The translations under genes and the position numbers were made by a program. The notes beneath the pieces are model-generated. The model had not been told where the DNA came from. It searched no databases and saw only the letters and a program-made list of their open reading frames with translations. From assembly GCF_018802605.1 (NCBI RefSeq), contig NZ_CP069161.1, positions 3,224,001 to 3,288,000 on the forward strand: DNA of 64,000 bases. The letters run 5' to 3'. Source of the stretch: Paludibacterium paludis (GTDB lineage: Bacteria; Pseudomonadota; Gammaproteobacteria; Burkholderiales; Chromobacteriaceae). This document shows, piece after piece, positions 52,670 through 61,968 of this stretch. Every line of letters starts with the position of its first letter. Position 1 is the first letter of the stretch.

Positions 52670-54490
52670 ATGAATGTTCCTGTTCATTATCGTATCCACC
52701 CGGTGTCGCCCGAAGCCCACCTGTACGAAATTACCCTAACGGTCAGGGAACCGGCCAAAAAGGGCCAGGTGTTTCAGCTTCCCGCGTGGATTCCCGGCAG
52801 CTACATGATTCGCGAGTTCTCGCGCCATATCGTGAAACTGGCCGCGCGTTCCGGCGGCAAACCCGTCGCGCTGGAAAAACTCGACAAGCACACCTGGCAA
52901 GCGGCGCCGGTGAAGGGCCCCCTGGTGCTGACCTACCAGGTCTACGCCTTCGATCTGTCCGTGCGCGGCGCCTGGCTTGACGCGCAACGCGGCTTTTTCA
53001 ACGGCACCAGCGTCTTCCTGATGGCAGAGGGCTACGAGAACAGCCCCTGCGAGGTCGAGATTCAACCGCCCGAGGGCGAGGACTACGCCGACTGGCGCGT
53101 GGCGACCGCTCTGCCCGCCGTCGACGTCAAAAAGAAAACCGCCTTCGGCCGCTACCGCGCCGCCAACTATGACGAGCTGATCGACCATCCGGTGGAAATG
53201 GGTCTTTTCGAACGCGTCACCTTCAAGGCCTGCGGCGTTCCGCACGAGTTCGTCGTGTCCGGCCGCTTCTCGGCCGACCTCAAGCGGCTGGCGCGCGATG
53301 TCAAGAAAATCTGTGAATGGCAGATCCGTTTCTTCGGCGAACCGGCCCCCTTCGACCGTTACGTATTCATGCTGTTCGCCGGCAAGGATCTCTATGGCGG
53401 ACTGGAGCACCGGGCCTCGACGGCGCTGTTCGCGCACCGCGACGACCTGCCGGCGCACGGCGCGAAAGACATCTCCGACGGCTACCTGAAACTGCTCGGC
53501 CTGATCAGCCACGAGTATTTCCACAGCTGGAACGTCAAGCGCATGAAGCCGGCGGCGTTCGTGCCCTACGACCTGACACGCGAAGCCCACACCACCCTGC
53601 TGTGGGCCTTCGAGGGCATCACCTCCTACTACGACGACCTCGCGCTGGTGCGCGCCGGCCTGATCGACGAGAAACGCTATCTGGGCCTGTTGGCCCGCAC
53701 CATCACCGGGGTGCGGCGCGGCGCCGGACGTCTGAAGCAGACGCTCGCCGATTCGAGCTTCGACGCCTGGACCAAGTACTACCGCCAGGACGAGAACAGC
53801 CCCAACAGCATCGTCAGTTATTACACCAAGGGCTCCCTCGCCGCGCTGGCGCTGGATCTGACCCTGCGCCGCGAAACACGGGACGCGCGCAGCCTCGACG
53901 ACGTGATGAAGGCACTGTGGGCCAAGTGGCTCGCCGACGGCAAGGGCCTCGCCGAAGGCGAATGGGAAGCCGTCGCCTCGGAGGTCGCCGGATTCGATCT
54001 CGCGCCGTTCTTCGATGCGGCGCTGCGCTCGACGCGCGAGCTGCCGCTCGAGGAACTTCTCGCCAGCCAGGGCGTCACCCTGCACTGGGATCATGCCGGG
54101 TCGGCATCGGACACCGGATCGGTGGAGGACCGCTTCGCCGCGACCCCCGCGAGCCTGACGCTCGGCGTGAAAACCGCCGCGGACCCCGCCGGCGTGAAGC
54201 TGACTCACGTGCTCGACGGCGGCGCGGCCCAGGAAGCGGGTCTTTCCGGCGGCGATGTGCTCGTCGCGCTTGACGGACTGAAGGTCACGGATCTTGAGAA
54301 GGCGCTGCAGCGCCTCGCACCGAATAAAAAAATACGGGCCCACGCATTCCGCCGCGACGAACTGATCGCGGTGCATGTCGTTCCGAAAGCGGCGGACGCC
54401 GACACCTGCCGGCTGGTTCCCGGCGACAACGGCGCGCGCTGGCTGAAAACGGGCTCGACCCCCCTCCACCCCACAAAGGTTGAAAGGTAG
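52670..54490 (+). CDS. M61-family metallopeptidase with PDZ domain
   Basis: A 606-residue glycyl aminopeptidase-like protein. The zinc site is H281-E282-x2-H285 in SHEYFHSWNVKRMKP, with FEGITSYYDDL following. The N-terminal 170 residues are the beta domain typical of the family (VFQLPAWIPGSYMIREFSRH), and the last 120 residues a PDZ domain (LTLGVKTAADPAGVKLTHV, SGGDVLVALDGLKV). No signal peptide. The family trims N-terminal Gly/Ala from peptides in the cytoplasm or periplasm. It is followed after nine bases by pepN, so the pair is likely one operon. Confidence 0.94.
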   Translation: MNVPVHYRIHPVSPEAHLYEITLTVREPAKKGQVFQLPAWIPGSYMIREFSRHIVKLAARSGGKPVALEKLDKHTWQAAPVKGPLVLTYQVYAFDLSVRGAWLDAQRGFFNGTSVFLMAEGYENSPCEVEIQPPEGEDYADWRVATALPAVDVKKKTAFGRYRAANYDELIDHPVEMGLFERVTFKACGVPHEFVVSGRFSADLKRLARDVKKICEWQIRFFGEPAPFDRYVFMLFAGKDLYGGLEHRASTALFAHRDDLPAHGAKDISDGYLKLLGLISHEYFHSWNVKRMKPAAFVPYDLTREAHTTLLWAFEGITSYYDDLALVRAGLIDEKRYLGLLARTITGVRRGAGRLKQTLADSSFDAWTKYYRQDENSPNSIVSYYTKGSLAALALDLTLRRETRDARSLDDVMKALWAKWLADGKGLAEGEWEAVASEVAGFDLAPFFDAALRSTRELPLEELLASQGVTLHWDHAGSASDTGSVEDRFAATPASLTLGVKTAADPAGVKLTHVLDGGAAQEAGLSGGDVLVALDGLKVTDLEKALQRLAPNKKIRAHAFRRDELIAVHVVPKAADADTCRLVPGDNGARWLKTGSTPLHPTKVER

Positions 54491-54499
54491 TAGAGAAAC

Positions 54500-57118
54500 A
54501 TGGCACAACAACCCGAAGTCAAATATCGCAAGGACTACGCCGCCCCCGCGTTCCTGGTCGACAAAATCGACCTGCGATTCGAGATCGAGGACACCGAGAC
54601 CCGGGTTCACTCGCGTCTGGTGATCAATCGCAACGATAAAACGCCGGCCGCCTCGACCCTGCTGCTGGACGGCAGCGCCCGACTGCTGTCCGTGGCCGTC
54701 GACGGCCAGAAACTCGCCGAGGAGCGCTACCGGCTCGAAGACGGCGTCCTTGCCGTCCTCGACGTGCCGGAAAGCTTTATTCTCGAGGTCGAAACCTCGC
54801 TCGATCCGGCTTCCAACACCAGCCTGATGGGGCTTTACGCCTCCAACGGCAATCTCTTCACCCAGTGCGAGCCGGAGGGATTCCGCAAGATCACCTATTA
54901 CCCGGACCGCCCGGACGTGATGGCGAAATTCTCCACGACCATCGTCGCCGACAAGCAGAAATACCCGGTCCTGCTGTCCAACGGCAACAAGGTCGGCGAA
55001 GGCATGCTCGACAAGAAGCGCCACTGGGTCAAATGGGTCGACCCCTACCGCAAGCCGGCCTATCTGTTCGCCATGGTGGCGGGCCGCCTGACCGCGCTGA
55101 AGGACACCTTCACGACACAAAGCGGCCGCGAGGTCGCGCTGGAAATCTGGACGGAACCGGCCGACCAGGACAAGGTCCAGCACGCGATGGACTCGGTCAA
55201 GCGCTCGATGAAGTGGGACGAGACGCGCTTCGGCCTGGAGTACGACCTCGACATCTACATGATCGTGGCGGTCGGCGACTTCAATATGGGCGCCATGGAA
55301 AACAAGGGCCTGAACATCTTCAACACCAAGTATGTGCTCGCCCGCCAGGAAACCGCCACCGACGACGACTTCGAAGGCATCGAGCGCGTCATCGGCCACG
55401 AGTATTTCCATAACTGGACCGGCAACCGCGTCACCTGCCGCGACTGGTTCCAGCTCTCGCTCAAGGAAGGCCTGACGGTGTTCCGCGACCAGGAATTCTC
55501 GGCGGACATGACCAGCCGCGCGGTCAAGCGCATTTCCGACGTGATCGGACTGCGCGCCAGCCAGTTCCCCGAGGATGCCGGCCCGACCGCCCACCCGGTT
55601 CGTCCCGACTCCTACATCGAGATGAACAACTTCTACACCATGACGATCTACGAAAAAGGTGCGGAAGTGGTACGCATGTACCATACCCTGCTGGGCGAAG
55701 AAGGCTTCCGCAAGGGCATGGATCTGTACTTCCGCCGCCATGACGGACAGGCCGTCACCTGTGACGATTTCCGCGCGGCGATGGCCGACGCCAACGGCGC
55801 CGACTTCGGGCAGTTCGCCCTGTGGTACAGCCAGGCCGGCACGCCGGTGCTCGATGCCGAAGGCCGCTATGATCCGGTGGCCCGCACCTTCACCCTGACG
55901 GTTGCCCAAAGCTGCCCGGCCACCCCGGGCCAGGAAAACAAACAACCTTTCCATATTCCGCTGGCCATGGGCCTTGTCGGCGAGGACGGGCAGGACCTGC
56001 CGCTCAAGCTGGCCGGCTCGGACACGGCGCCGACCACCCGCGTGCTCGAACTGCGCGAAGAGCGCGAAACCTTCGTCTTCGAAGACGTTCCGTCCCGTCC
56101 GGTTCCGTCGCTGCTGCGCGGCTTCTCCGCGCCGGTACGCCTGAACTACGACTGGAGCGACAACGATCTGGCCTTCCTGATGGCCAACGACTCCGACCCG
56201 TTCAGCCGCTGGGAAGCCGGCCAGACCTACGCCGAACGCCTGCTCCGCGCCGAGATCGCCGCGCGCGCGGACGGCCGAGGCGTCACGGTGCCCGCGGCCT
56301 TCGTCGACGCCTTCCGTGCCGTCCTGAAGGATCACGCCGCCGATCCGGCATTCAAGGCGCTGATGCTGCAGCTGCCGTCCGTGGCGGAAATCATCGAACT
56401 GCTCGACTCGGCGGACCCGGCCCTCATCCACGAGGTGCGCGAGACGGTGCTCACGGCCCTGGCCGCCGAGCTGCGCAACGAATGGCGCGAGGCCTACGAG
56501 CTGAACACGACCCGCGAATACCGTCCTCAGGATGCCGGCAAGCGCGCCCTGAAGAACCGCGCGCTGTCCATGCTCTGCCGCCTGGGCGACGCCCGCGCCC
56601 TGGAGTCGGCGCGCGACCAGTTCATCAAGGCCGACAACATGACCGACCAGATGGGCGCGCTGATCGCGTTGCGCGACACCGGCTCGGCCGAACGCGACGA
56701 ATCGCTCGCCGAATTCGCGCGCCGCTGGGAAAAGGACGCGCTCGTCATGGACAAGTACTTCACTCTTGTCGCCTCGAGCCTGGGCGCGGGCACGCTTGAC
56801 GAAGTCAAGCGCGCCATGTCCCACCCGGCCTTCTCCATCAAGAACCCGAACAAGGCGCGCTCGCTGCTGATGACCTTCGGCCGCAACATGCGTCACTTCC
56901 ATGCCGCCGACGGCAGTGGCTACCGCTTCATCGCCGATCAGGTGCTGGCGCTCGACGCGCTCAACCCGCAGGTGGCGAGCCGTCTTGTGTCGGTGTTCAA
57001 CCGCAGAAAGAAGATCGAGCCGGCCCGGGCCGCGCTGATGAAAGCGGAACTCGAGCGCCTGATGGCCGCGCAACTGTCCAAGGACGTCTACGAAATCGTG
57101 TCGAAGAACCTCGGCTGA
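54500..57118 (+). CDS. pepN: Aminopeptidase N
   Basis: An 872-residue M1 zinc aminopeptidase; E. coli PepN has 870. GAMEN is at 264-268 (substrate N-terminus binding) and HEYFHNW gives H300, E301 and H304 with the third ligand E323 in [14 protein letters not shown]. The C-terminal half contains the M1 helical domain. It removes N-terminal residues from peptides in the cytoplasm. It ends in front of a strong bidirectional terminator. Confidence 0.98.
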   Translation: MAQQPEVKYRKDYAAPAFLVDKIDLRFEIEDTETRVHSRLVINRNDKTPAASTLLLDGSARLLSVAVDGQKLAEERYRLEDGVLAVLDVPESFILEVETSLDPASNTSLMGLYASNGNLFTQCEPEGFRKITYYPDRPDVMAKFSTTIVADKQKYPVLLSNGNKVGEGMLDKKRHWVKWVDPYRKPAYLFAMVAGRLTALKDTFTTQSGREVALEIWTEPADQDKVQHAMDSVKRSMKWDETRFGLEYDLDIYMIVAVGDFNMGAMENKGLNIFNTKYVLARQETATDDDFEGIERVIGHEYFHNWTGNRVTCRDWFQLSLKEGLTVFRDQEFSADMTSRAVKRISDVIGLRASQFPEDAGPTAHPVRPDSYIEMNNFYTMTIYEKGAEVVRMYHTLLGEEGFRKGMDLYFRRHDGQAVTCDDFRAAMADANGADFGQFALWYSQAGTPVLDAEGRYDPVARTFTLTVAQSCPATPGQENKQPFHIPLAMGLVGEDGQDLPLKLAGSDTAPTTRVLELREERETFVFEDVPSRPVPSLLRGFSAPVRLNYDWSDNDLAFLMANDSDPFSRWEAGQTYAERLLRAEIAARADGRGVTVPAAFVDAFRAVLKDHAADPAFKALMLQLPSVAEIIELLDSADPALIHEVRETVLTALAAELRNEWREAYELNTTREYRPQDAGKRALKNRALSMLCRLGDARALESARDQFIKADNMTDQMGALIALRDTGSAERDESLAEFARRWEKDALVMDKYFTLVASSLGAGTLDEVKRAMSHPAFSIKNPNKARSLLMTFGRNMRHFHAADGSGYRFIADQVLALDALNPQVASRLVSVFNRRKKIEPARAALMKAELERLMAAQLSKDVYEIVSKNLG

Positions 57119-57136
57119 GCCGTCGCCTTCGGCCGC

Positions 57137-57176
57137 AAAAAACCCCCGCGAGGCGCAAGCCCCGCGGGGGTTTTTC
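57137..57176. terminator. Bidirectional terminator between pepN and psiF-like gene
   Basis: AAAAACCCCCGCG, an 11-base loop, CGCGGGGGTTTTT: perfect stem with T on both strands. It can end pepN (plus) and the PsiF-like gene (minus). Confidence 0.9.
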
Positions 57177-57187
57177 TTGGCGGCGGA

Positions 57188-57478
57188 TTACTTGGCGCCG
57201 CTGGCGTCTTTCACGCATTTTTTCACGAAGCTCGCCTTGGCGGCGCCCTTGAGCTTCTTCTCGGCGGCACGGGCTTCACAGCCGGCCTGGGCCGAAACAA
57301 CGGGCGCGCTGGCCGGCATCTTGGCCATCGCGTCTTTCTCGCATTTCTTCATGAAACTGGTCTTGGCGGCGCCGGAGAGTTTTTTCTCCGCGGCGCGCGC
57401 CGCGCAATCGCCGTCGGCGGCGAACGCCAGATTGGCGGTCATCAGGGCGACCAGGGAGCACAGGACGAGTTTTTTCAT
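57188..57478 (-). CDS. PsiF-repeat periplasmic protein
   Basis: A 96-residue protein with a signal peptide (KLVLCSLVALMTANLAFA, cleaved after AFA). Two near-identical repeats follow: CAARAAEKKLSGAAKTSFM and CEARAAEKKLKGAAKASFV, each ending KKC.KDA. PsiF of E. coli is phosphate-starvation inducible; its function is unknown. The ATG at 57478 is chosen because it begins the signal peptide. Confidence 0.88.
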   Translation of the reverse strand: MKKLVLCSLVALMTANLAFAADGDCAARAAEKKLSGAAKTSFMKKCEKDAMAKMPASAPVVSAQAGCEARAAEKKLKGAAKASFVKKCVKDASGAK

Positions 57479-57573
57479 GTCGCATTCCTTCCGTTCGGTT
57501 TGGGGAGGTACTTCGCCGGACGATAGCACAACTCGGCGAAATTCCGCGAGAGGCACGCCCCCTTGACGATGAC

Positions 57574-58554
57574 ATGGGAATCATCAATGATTCAAGCAAA
57601 CGCTTGATCCACCCACCACCCACAGAGATTTCCGTGCAGAAAACCCAGGAAGACCTTTTCGTGCCGGTCGGCCAGAACGACCGTCTGCACCTGCGGCGCA
57701 TCCGCTGCCACCCCGGAGGCGAAGCCGTGCTGATGGTGCACGGCGTGATGGCCAATGGCCGCATTTTCTACTCCGAATCGGGCAAGGGACTCGCCCATTA
57801 TCTTGCCGAGGCGGGCTACGACGTGTTCGTGGCCGACCTGCGGGGCCGCGGGCAAAGCCAGCCGCCCATCGGCCGCGCGAGCCGTCACGGCCAAACGGAA
57901 ACCATCGTGGAGGATCTGCCGGCGCTGCAGCGCGAAATACGGCGGTTGACGGGAGGGCAACCCGTGCACTGGATCGCCCACTCCTGGGGCGGGGTGCACA
58001 TGACCAGTTCGCTGGTGCGCCACCCGGAGATAATCGGCGAAGTCAAAAGCCTGGTGTACTTCGGCTCCAAGCGCAGCGTCCGGGTGAGCAATCTGAACAA
58101 GCTGATCGAAGTCGATTTCATGTGGAATATCGCCTCGCGCTGGCTGGTCCGCGCCGTCGGCTACCTGCCGGCGCGCGCGATCCGGTTGGGCGCCGACAAC
58201 GAATCGGACAAGAGCCATCTGCAAAGCAAGCTGTGGGCGTTGCCCGCCCCCTGGATCGACAGCGACGACGGTTTCGACTACGGCGCGGCGGCCTGTCGCG
58301 TGACGCTGCCGCCGGCGCTCTACTTCGCGGCCAGCAACGATCCATGCCGCGGCCATCCCGAGGACGTGAAGCGCTTCCGGGACGAATCGGGACCGCACCT
58401 GTCGCGCGTTCATCTCTTGGGACGGGCCACGGGTCATCGGCACGATTACAACCACGTATCCTTGCTCACCCACCCCGACGCGGTGCGGGATCATTTTCCC
58501 CTGGCGCTGGCCTGGATGCGCGGGGATACCAGGGCCGTCCCGGAAAACTACTGA
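57574..58554 (+). CDS. Alpha/beta hydrolase (esterase/lipase-like)
   Basis: A 326-residue hydrolase with LMVHGVMANGRIF (oxyanion region), the nucleophile S137 in AHSWGGVHM, and the likely catalytic His in HDYNHVSLLTHP. The lid part contains RWLVRAVGYLP. It resembles lipase/esterase-like proteins of the AB-hydrolase 1 family; no signal peptide is present. The start is uncertain: an alternative GTG at 57634 would remove 20 residues, and no strong ribosome site is seen for either. Confidence 0.87.
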   Translation: MGIINDSSKRLIHPPPTEISVQKTQEDLFVPVGQNDRLHLRRIRCHPGGEAVLMVHGVMANGRIFYSESGKGLAHYLAEAGYDVFVADLRGRGQSQPPIGRASRHGQTETIVEDLPALQREIRRLTGGQPVHWIAHSWGGVHMTSSLVRHPEIIGEVKSLVYFGSKRSVRVSNLNKLIEVDFMWNIASRWLVRAVGYLPARAIRLGADNESDKSHLQSKLWALPAPWIDSDDGFDYGAAACRVTLPPALYFAASNDPCRGHPEDVKRFRDESGPHLSRVHLLGRATGHRHDYNHVSLLTHPDAVRDHFPLALAWMRGDTRAVPENY

Positions 58555-58578
58555 CGCCCGGGCAAAACCCGGCGGCGC

Positions 58579-59421
58579 TCACCACTTGTCGGACGCGCCG
58601 CCGCCTCCGTAATCGCCGCCGCCGCGGCCCCAACCTCCGCCACCGTTCCCGCCGCCGCCACGGCCCCCGCCGCCTCCCCAGCCGCCAAAGCCGGGAAGAT
58701 TGATACCCAATAGCGAGAACAGGAAGCCGCCCCCGCCGATCAGCAGGGCCATGAAGAAGCCGGCGCCGAACGCGAAGGCGACACCGCCGATCAGCGAACC
58801 GGTGATGACGCTGCCGGCCACGTGGCCGAACAACGAGCGCAGCACACCGCCGGCGAAGAGCAGTATCAGCGCCGCCCACGACCAGTCAGCGTCGGTCCCG
58901 CCCGCGCTCTGCTTCGCGCGAGGGGGCGGAGCCGGCAACCCTTCCTTGAGCGTCGCCGATTCGATGGCCTTGACGGCGTCCATCAGTCCCTGCCCGCGCT
59001 GCCCGGCGGCCAGCCGCGGCGACAGGATATCGTGCAGGATGCGCTTGGCGACAACGTCGGGAATCGTTCCCTCCAGTCCGCGTCCCACGAAAATCTGGCT
59101 GGTGCGCTCATTGACGACCACCAGAAGCAGCACGCCGTCGTCGACGCCCTTGCGGCCGGGTTTCCAGTTTTCCATCACCCGCACGCCATAGTCGAACGCG
59201 GTTTCCGGCGCGACCGAAGGCACGATGAGCACGGCGATCTGGCTGCCCTGCCGGTCACGGAAGGCCAGAAGTTCATTCGCCAGCGACTGCCGGTCGCTAT
59301 CGGCGAGAAAGCCGGCCGTGTCGATGACCGGAGACACCGGTTCGGGCACCGGCACTTCGGCGTGCGCGAAGACCGCGAACACCCAGGCGGCGATCAGAAA
59401 AACCAGGCGGATCGCCATCAT
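58579..59421 (-). CDS. TPM-domain membrane protein with Gly-rich tail (YgcG type)
   Basis: A 280-residue protein: signal peptide (1-21), TPM domain at about 30-165 (VIDTAGFLADSDRQSLANEL; VLLLVVVNERTSQIFVGRGLEG), two hydrophobic stretches, and a C-terminal tail of glycine repeats. It is the usual partner of LemA, whose gene overlaps its start. In E. coli and others the pair is poorly understood; a role in envelope stress or photosystem-like repair is known only for plant relatives. Confidence 0.9.
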   Translation of the reverse strand: MMAIRLVFLIAAWVFAVFAHAEVPVPEPVSPVIDTAGFLADSDRQSLANELLAFRDRQGSQIAVLIVPSVAPETAFDYGVRVMENWKPGRKGVDDGVLLLVVVNERTSQIFVGRGLEGTIPDVVAKRILHDILSPRLAAGQRGQGLMDAVKAIESATLKEGLPAPPPRAKQSAGGTDADWSWAALILLFAGGVLRSLFGHVAGSVITGSLIGGVAFAFGAGFFMALLIGGGGFLFSLLGINLPGFGGWGGGGGRGGGGNGGGGWGRGGGDYGGGGASDKW

Positions 59422-60026
59422 TGCGCGGCCGAGGCTCCGCCGGTGCCGAAGTTCACGGTCGGCGCCGTCGAAATGGCTTTTTCGTTGTCGACGGTGAAGC
59501 TTGGGCGGGTTTTCAGGTTGAACGCCATCGCGGTCAGATTGTTCGGGAAGGAGCGCACATCGGTGTTATAGATCTGCACGGCGTTGATGTAGCGCTTGCG
59601 GGCCAGGGCGATGCGGTTTTCCGTGCCTTCGAGCTGCGCCTGCAGATCGCGAAAACCGCTGTCCGCCTTCAATTGCGGATAGTTCTCCGAGACCACCATC
59701 AGACGCGACAGCGCCGATCCCATGCTTTGCTGGGCGGCGGCGAACTCCTTGAGTTTCTGCTCATCCGACGCGGTGGACGCATCCAGCCTCAGGCTGCCGA
59801 CGCGGGAGCGCGCTTCGGTCACCTGAACCAGCACATCCTTCTCGTGCACGGCATAGCCCTTCACCGTGTTGACAAGATTGGGCACCAGATCGGCGCGGCG
59901 CTGATACTGGTTGATGACTTCGGCCCAGGCGGCATTGACCGCTTCGTCCTCGGCCTGAAGGGCGTTGTAGCCGCAGCCGCTGAGCGTTGCGGACAGGACG
60001 AGAGCGGCCAGCAGGGATGACTTCAT
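59418..60026 (-). CDS. LemA family protein
   Basis: A 202-residue lipoprotein-like protein: signal ending LSGC (lipobox) at residue 18, then a coiled helical bundle (NAAWAEVINQYQRRADLVPN, NTVKGYAVHEKDVL, the LemA hallmark). The ATG at 60026 has AGGAG at eight bases. It overlaps the TPM gene by four bases. Confidence 0.95.
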   Translation of the reverse strand: MKSSLLAALVLSATLSGCGYNALQAEDEAVNAAWAEVINQYQRRADLVPNLVNTVKGYAVHEKDVLVQVTEARSRVGSLRLDASTASDEQKLKEFAAAQQSMGSALSRLMVVSENYPQLKADSGFRDLQAQLEGTENRIALARKRYINAVQIYNTDVRSFPNNLTAMAFNLKTRPSFTVDNEKAISTAPTVNFGTGGASAAQ

Positions 60027-60250
60027 GTAATGCACTCCTGAAAAAGTTTTGCGTGACGACACGTTGCCGATGTTAGTCGAAACGGCTTGGCAGGCCAAGA
60101 AGCCGATGACGGCGTTATCGCCAGGTCGCTCGCTCCCCGCTTTGTGTGATTTTGACACGGTTCACGAATTGACAAACAGAATAACAAAAACGAGCAACCG
60201 AAACGGTTCCGGCGCTGGCCGGGCAAGGTATCGAAAGGCAGCGGTACACT

Positions 60251-60268
60251 ATCGTTATTAATGACGAT
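60251..60268. promoter_or_regulatory. Palindrome in the lemA/POT divergent region
   Basis: ATCGTTATTAATGACGAT, a palindrome with one mismatched pair, centred on ATTAAT. It lies about 165 bases before the POT transporter in a 407-base gap that also has a TTGACA (60278) without a clear -10 box. No gene is seen in the gap. It may be an operator for the transporter. Confidence 0.4.
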
Positions 60269-60433
60269 GTTCTAATATTGACATTGCCATTCGCATACGA
60301 AAAAAATCGCTTTTCCGAACGGTCGTTTCATCGTTATTATCACCTGTTTCCCCGGCTAGCCCGGGCGAGCATAACAATAAGCCTGACAAAAACCGGAACA
60401 GGCCATCCATTCGTTTGCACAAGGAAGTTCAAT

Positions 60434-61810
60434 ATGACAAATAAATCACATCCCAAGGGGCTCTATTTGCTCTTTGTAACCGAGATGTGGGAACGCTTCA
60501 GTTACTACGGCATGCGCGCCATTTTCGTCCTCTTCATGGTCAAGGCCCTGATGATGGACAAGGTCGCCGCTTCGGAGATTTACGGGACATACACGGGACT
60601 GGTCTACTTCGCTCCGCTGATCGGCGGCTATATCGCCGACCGCTATTGGGGCAACCGCCGCTCTATCATGCTCGGTGGCCTCCTGATGGCCATCGGCCAA
60701 TTCATGCTGTTCTTTTCCGGCTCGCTTCACGGCAGCAATGTCCAGCTCGCCACCGTCCTGATGTACGGCGGCCTCACCGGACTGATCGTCGGCAACGGCA
60801 TGTTCAAGCCGAACATTTCCTCGATGGTCGGGCAGCTCTATCCGGCCGGCGACAAGCGCGTCGACTCCGCTTTCACCATGTTCTACATGGGTATCAACGC
60901 AGGCTCGCTGCTCGCTCCGCTGATCTGCGGCACGCTCGGCGACACCGGCAACCCGGCCGACTTCAAGTGGGGCTTCATGGCCGCCGGCCTCGGCATGCTG
61001 TTCAGCCTGAGCGTCTTCACGCTGCTCAAGGACAAATACCTCCTCAGCCCGGAAGGCAAGCCGGTCGGACTGCCGCCGGTCAAGCACACCGAGTCGGGCC
61101 ATGCCGTCAAGCATGAGCCGCTGACCCGCGTGGAAATGGAACGGCTCGCCGTCATCCTGATCGTCTCGGCGTTCGTGATTTTCTTCTGGTCCGCCTTCGA
61201 GCAGGCCGGCGCTTCGCTGACCTTCTTCGCCGACGAGCAGACCAACCGCAACGTGATGGGCACCACCATCCCCGCGTCGTTCTTCCAGTCGATCAACCCG
61301 ATCGCCATCGTGCTGTTCGCCCCGGTCTTCGCCTGGTTGTGGACCAAGCTCGGCGGCCGCGGCATGGAACCCTCCTCGCCGACCAAGATGGCGCTCGGCC
61401 TGCTGTTCCTCGCCATCGGCTATCTGGTCATCGCCTTCGGCGTGGACGGCATTCCGCCCGGAGCCAAGGTCAGCATGATGTGGCTGGTCAGCCTGTACAT
61501 GCTGCACTCCTTCGGCGAGCTGTGCCTTTCCCCGATCGGTCTGTCGCTGGTGGTCAAGCTCTCCCCGGCCCGCTTCACCGGCCTGATGATGGGGATCTGG
61601 TTCCTGTCCAACGCGATCTCCAACAAGTTCGCGGGCATGCTCTCCGAGCTGTATCCGGAACCGGGCAAGGCCGCCCCGCATTTCTTCGGCTATGCGATCA
61701 ACAATCTGCATGATTTCTTCATGCTGTTCGTGGTCATGGCCGGCGTGGCGTCGCTGATCCTGTTCCTGCTGTCCTCGCGTCTGCAGAAGATGATGCACGG
61801 TCTGCAGTAA
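60434..61810 (+). CDS. POT-family proton-coupled peptide transporter
   Basis: A 458-residue MFS protein with 12-14 membrane segments. The family signature is EMWERFSYYGMRAIFVLFM (E-x-x-E-R-F-x-Y-Y-G, proton-coupled). Also seen are GGYIADRYWGNRRSIMLGG and GNGMFKPNISSMVGQLYP. It imports di- and tripeptides. The ATG at 60434 has AAGGAAG upstream; the longer frame is not supported. A terminator follows. Confidence 0.96.
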   Translation: MTNKSHPKGLYLLFVTEMWERFSYYGMRAIFVLFMVKALMMDKVAASEIYGTYTGLVYFAPLIGGYIADRYWGNRRSIMLGGLLMAIGQFMLFFSGSLHGSNVQLATVLMYGGLTGLIVGNGMFKPNISSMVGQLYPAGDKRVDSAFTMFYMGINAGSLLAPLICGTLGDTGNPADFKWGFMAAGLGMLFSLSVFTLLKDKYLLSPEGKPVGLPPVKHTESGHAVKHEPLTRVEMERLAVILIVSAFVIFFWSAFEQAGASLTFFADEQTNRNVMGTTIPASFFQSINPIAIVLFAPVFAWLWTKLGGRGMEPSSPTKMALGLLFLAIGYLVIAFGVDGIPPGAKVSMMWLVSLYMLHSFGELCLSPIGLSLVVKLSPARFTGLMMGIWFLSNAISNKFAGMLSELYPEPGKAAPHFFGYAINNLHDFFMLFVVMAGVASLILFLLSSRLQKMMHGLQ

Positions 61811-61850
61811 TCTTATCGATATTGCGCGGCCACATGTGCCGCGATTGCAA

Positions 61851-61879
61851 GGCGCCGGCGCGATCCGGCGCCTTTTTTT
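61851..61879 (+). terminator. Terminator of the POT transporter gene
   Basis: GGCGCCGG-CGCGAT-CCGGCGCC followed by seven T. Confidence 0.9.
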
Positions 61880-61968
61880 CTTTGTCCGAGACATCCTCTG
61901 ATAGAATGAGCCATCCGCCGGCCCCTTCCGCGCCGGCCGCAGCCCGGAACGACAACTACGCACCGCAA

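Noticed and set aside
52736-57073. A 1445-codon open frame antisense to the M61 and pepN genes
   Set aside because: The plus-strand genes have clear family motifs and ribosome sites; long antisense frames are common in GC-rich DNA.
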